DNA of 7,274 bases. Origin: Opitutales bacterium (GTDB lineage: Bacteria; Verrucomicrobiota; Verrucomicrobiae; Opitutales; CAG-312). The position numbers and the translations under genes were made by a program. This document shows positions 5,885 through 7,274 of the stretch, piece after piece; the first letter of the stretch is position 1, and the number at the start of each line of letters is the position of its first letter. The stretch covers positions 1 through 7,274 of the forward strand of contig JAGAOA010000160.1 in NCBI GenBank assembly GCA_017623955.1, in the 5' to 3' direction. Under the pieces are notes generated by a model. It had not been told where the DNA came from and ran no database searches. It saw only the letters and a list, made by a program, of their open reading frames with translations.

Positions 5885-7274
5885 TTATAGGTCTGGACGT
5901 ATTTCTAGAATTTCAAAACACTCGATGACATCTTGTGGTTCAAACTCGTTAAAATTATTGAGAGATATACCGCATTCGTAACCTGCACGAACTTCCGTAA
6001 CATCGTCTTTGAAACGCTTGATATCACTTACACGACCCTTTGAAATTTCCTTACCTTTACGGAATACTCTAGCAAATTTATCGCGTTTGATGATACCTTC
6101 TGTAACCATACATCCTGCGACTTTACCGCCTTTAGATACGTTAAATAACGCACGAACTTCCGCAGCACCAAGCTTATTTTCTTTAAGCTCTGGATCTAAC
6201 AAGTTCTTCATAGCATCACGAACTTGATTTATCAATTCATAAATGATGTTATGTGTAATAAATTCAACACCTTTATGCTTTGCTACACCCGCTACTCCAT
6301 TCTCTTGTTTTACGTTAAAGGCAACAATAGAAGCTCCTGCAGTTGCGGCAAAATCTACATCATTTTTAGTGATTTGACCAACTCCATCTGATATAACTTC
6401 AAGCTTTACCTTATCGCTTTTGATATCGTTTAAGCAAGCAACCAATGCCTCAACTGTACCAGAAACATCGCTCTTTACTATACATTTGAAAACTTTTTGA
6501 TCTTGATTTTCGATTGCAGCCATAAGGTCTTCAAAACTTGTTGCTTTAGGTGCAACTTCGGCAGCTGCCAATTTCTTACGTTCTAAGATAGCCTCTTCTG
6601 TAATCTTCTTAGCTTGTCTATCATTATCTACCTTAGAGAACGTATCGCCAGCTTCTGGAGCACCAGTCCAACCCATTACTATTGCTGGTGTTGATGGCAA
6701 TGCATTATTAATTTTCTTTCCTTTATCATCAATTAATGCTCTAACTTTACACCAATGTTCTCCACAAACAACGACATCGCCAGTTTTTAGAGTGCCTGAA
6801 CGAACTATAACTGTCGATGTTGCTCCCCTACCAGCCTCTAATTGGCTTTCGATAATAACACCTTCGACTGGCGCTTTGGGATTTGCTTTAAGCTCCATCA
6901 TTTCAGCTTGCAAAAGCACTAAATCTAACAACTTATCGATGTTTTCACCCTTTAGAGCCGAGATAGGTTGGCACAAAATTTCACCACCCCAGTCTTCTGA
7001 TGTAATTCCACGTTTCTGCATTTGCTGTTTAACGCGATCAATATTAGCACCTTTAGCATCCATTTTATTGATTGCAACAACTATTGGAACTCCTGCTTTT
7101 TGTGCAAAATTTAAAGCTTCATCTGTTTGAGGCATAAAGCCGTCGTCTGCAGCAACAACCAAAATTGCAATATCGGTAACATTAGCACCACGCTCACGCA
7201 TCTGGGAGAATGCAGCGTGTCCAGGAGTATCGAGAAATGTGATTTTCTTTCCACTTGATGCCTCTACTTGATAA
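5885..7274 (-). CDS. infB: Translation initiation factor IF-2 (N-terminal part outside window)
   Basis: IF-2 is the GTPase that brings initiator fMet-tRNA to the 30S subunit and promotes subunit joining. The frame stays open to the right edge, so the ATG at 7201 is internal: codons before it read [14 protein letters not shown], the G3 motif (DTPGH at 7217-7231). The P-loop and the N-terminal region lie beyond the window. In the 462 visible residues, G4 is NKMD (7058-7069) and G5 is SALKGENI. Then come domain II (from about PVEGVIIES), the domain-3 hallmarks DVSGTVEAL and [20 protein letters not shown], and the C-terminal fMet-tRNA-binding domain with [38 protein letters not shown] and a normal C-terminus. 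Ala replaces the common Glu in DTPGHEAF, which I take as lineage variation. It is the first gene visible in the minus-strand operon; any promoter lies upstream, outside the window. Confidence 0.98.
   Translation of the reverse strand, partial: YQVEASSGKKITFLDTPGHAAFSQMRERGANVTDIAILVVAADDGFMPQTDEALNFAQKAGVPIVVAINKMDAKGANIDRVKQQMQKRGITSEDWGGEILCQPISALKGENIDKLLDLVLLQAEMMELKANPKAPVEGVIIESQLEAGRGATSTVIVRSGTLKTGDVVVCGEHWCKVRALIDDKGKKINNALPSTPAIVMGWTGAPEAGDTFSKVDNDRQAKKITEEAILERKKLAAAEVAPKATSFEDLMAAIENQDQKVFKCIVKSDVSGTVEALVACLNDIKSDKVKLEVISDGVGQITKNDVDFAATAGASIVAFNVKQENGVAGVAKHKGVEFITHNIIYELINQVRDAMKNLLDPELKENKLGAAEVRALFNVSKGGKVAGCMVTEGIIKRDKFARVFRKGKEISKGRVSDIKRFKDDVTEVRAGYECGISLNNFNEFEPQDVIECFEILEIRPDL

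Noticed and set aside
6792..7130. 112-codon plus-strand frame opposite infB
   Set aside because: It mirrors the conserved G-domain and domain II coding of infB; its low-complexity Ser/Pro/Ile content is typical of antisense shadows.
7199..7201. ATG as the start of infB
   Set aside because: The frame continues upstream to the window edge and encodes the conserved [14 protein letters not shown], so this Met is internal (the MRERGA part of the GTPase domain).

Overview
The window is AT-rich chromosomal DNA from a bacterium and holds seven recognisable genes, two of them cut by the window edges. Gene content and order suggest the Verrucomicrobiota/PVC group, possibly an AT-rich gut or host-associated member. 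The points in favour are the order infB-rbfA-nrnA-truB-ribF, a secreted SGNH sialate O-acetylesterase of a type common in PVC and Bacteroidota, an NrnA with the local wording HMRPDGDC, and the absence of Shine-Dalgarno sequences before every start that can be examined. This placement is an inference from memory of these families. Bacteroidota is less likely because infB, rbfA, truB and ribF are not usually joined there.

Left part, plus strand (1-2850): the C-terminal part of a SulP anion transporter with its STAS domain ends at 1085 and is followed by a strong intrinsic terminator (1111-1139). A short gap with a weak candidate promoter precedes a secreted sialate O-acetylesterase (1220-2785). 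This gene ends in three consecutive in-frame stop codons and then a symmetrical terminator hairpin (2811-2845), which can also serve the convergent operon on the other strand.

Right part, minus strand (2851-7274): a tight operon, read right to left, of infB (5' end outside the window), rbfA, nrnA, truB and ribF. Spacings are 9 nt, an overlap of 8 nt (or 35 nt), 1 nt and 2 nt. The products are translation factor IF-2, the 30S maturation factor RbfA, a DHH/DHHA1 nanoRNase or pAp phosphatase, tRNA pseudouridine-55 synthase, and riboflavin kinase/FAD synthetase. This is a housekeeping cluster linking translation initiation, ribosome maturation, tRNA modification, short-RNA turnover and flavin cofactor supply.

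I found no RNA genes, mobile elements, CRISPR arrays or long repeats, and no gene-free stretch above 300 bases. I do not see a previously undescribed system here. The findings are mostly details of gene architecture and translation signals.
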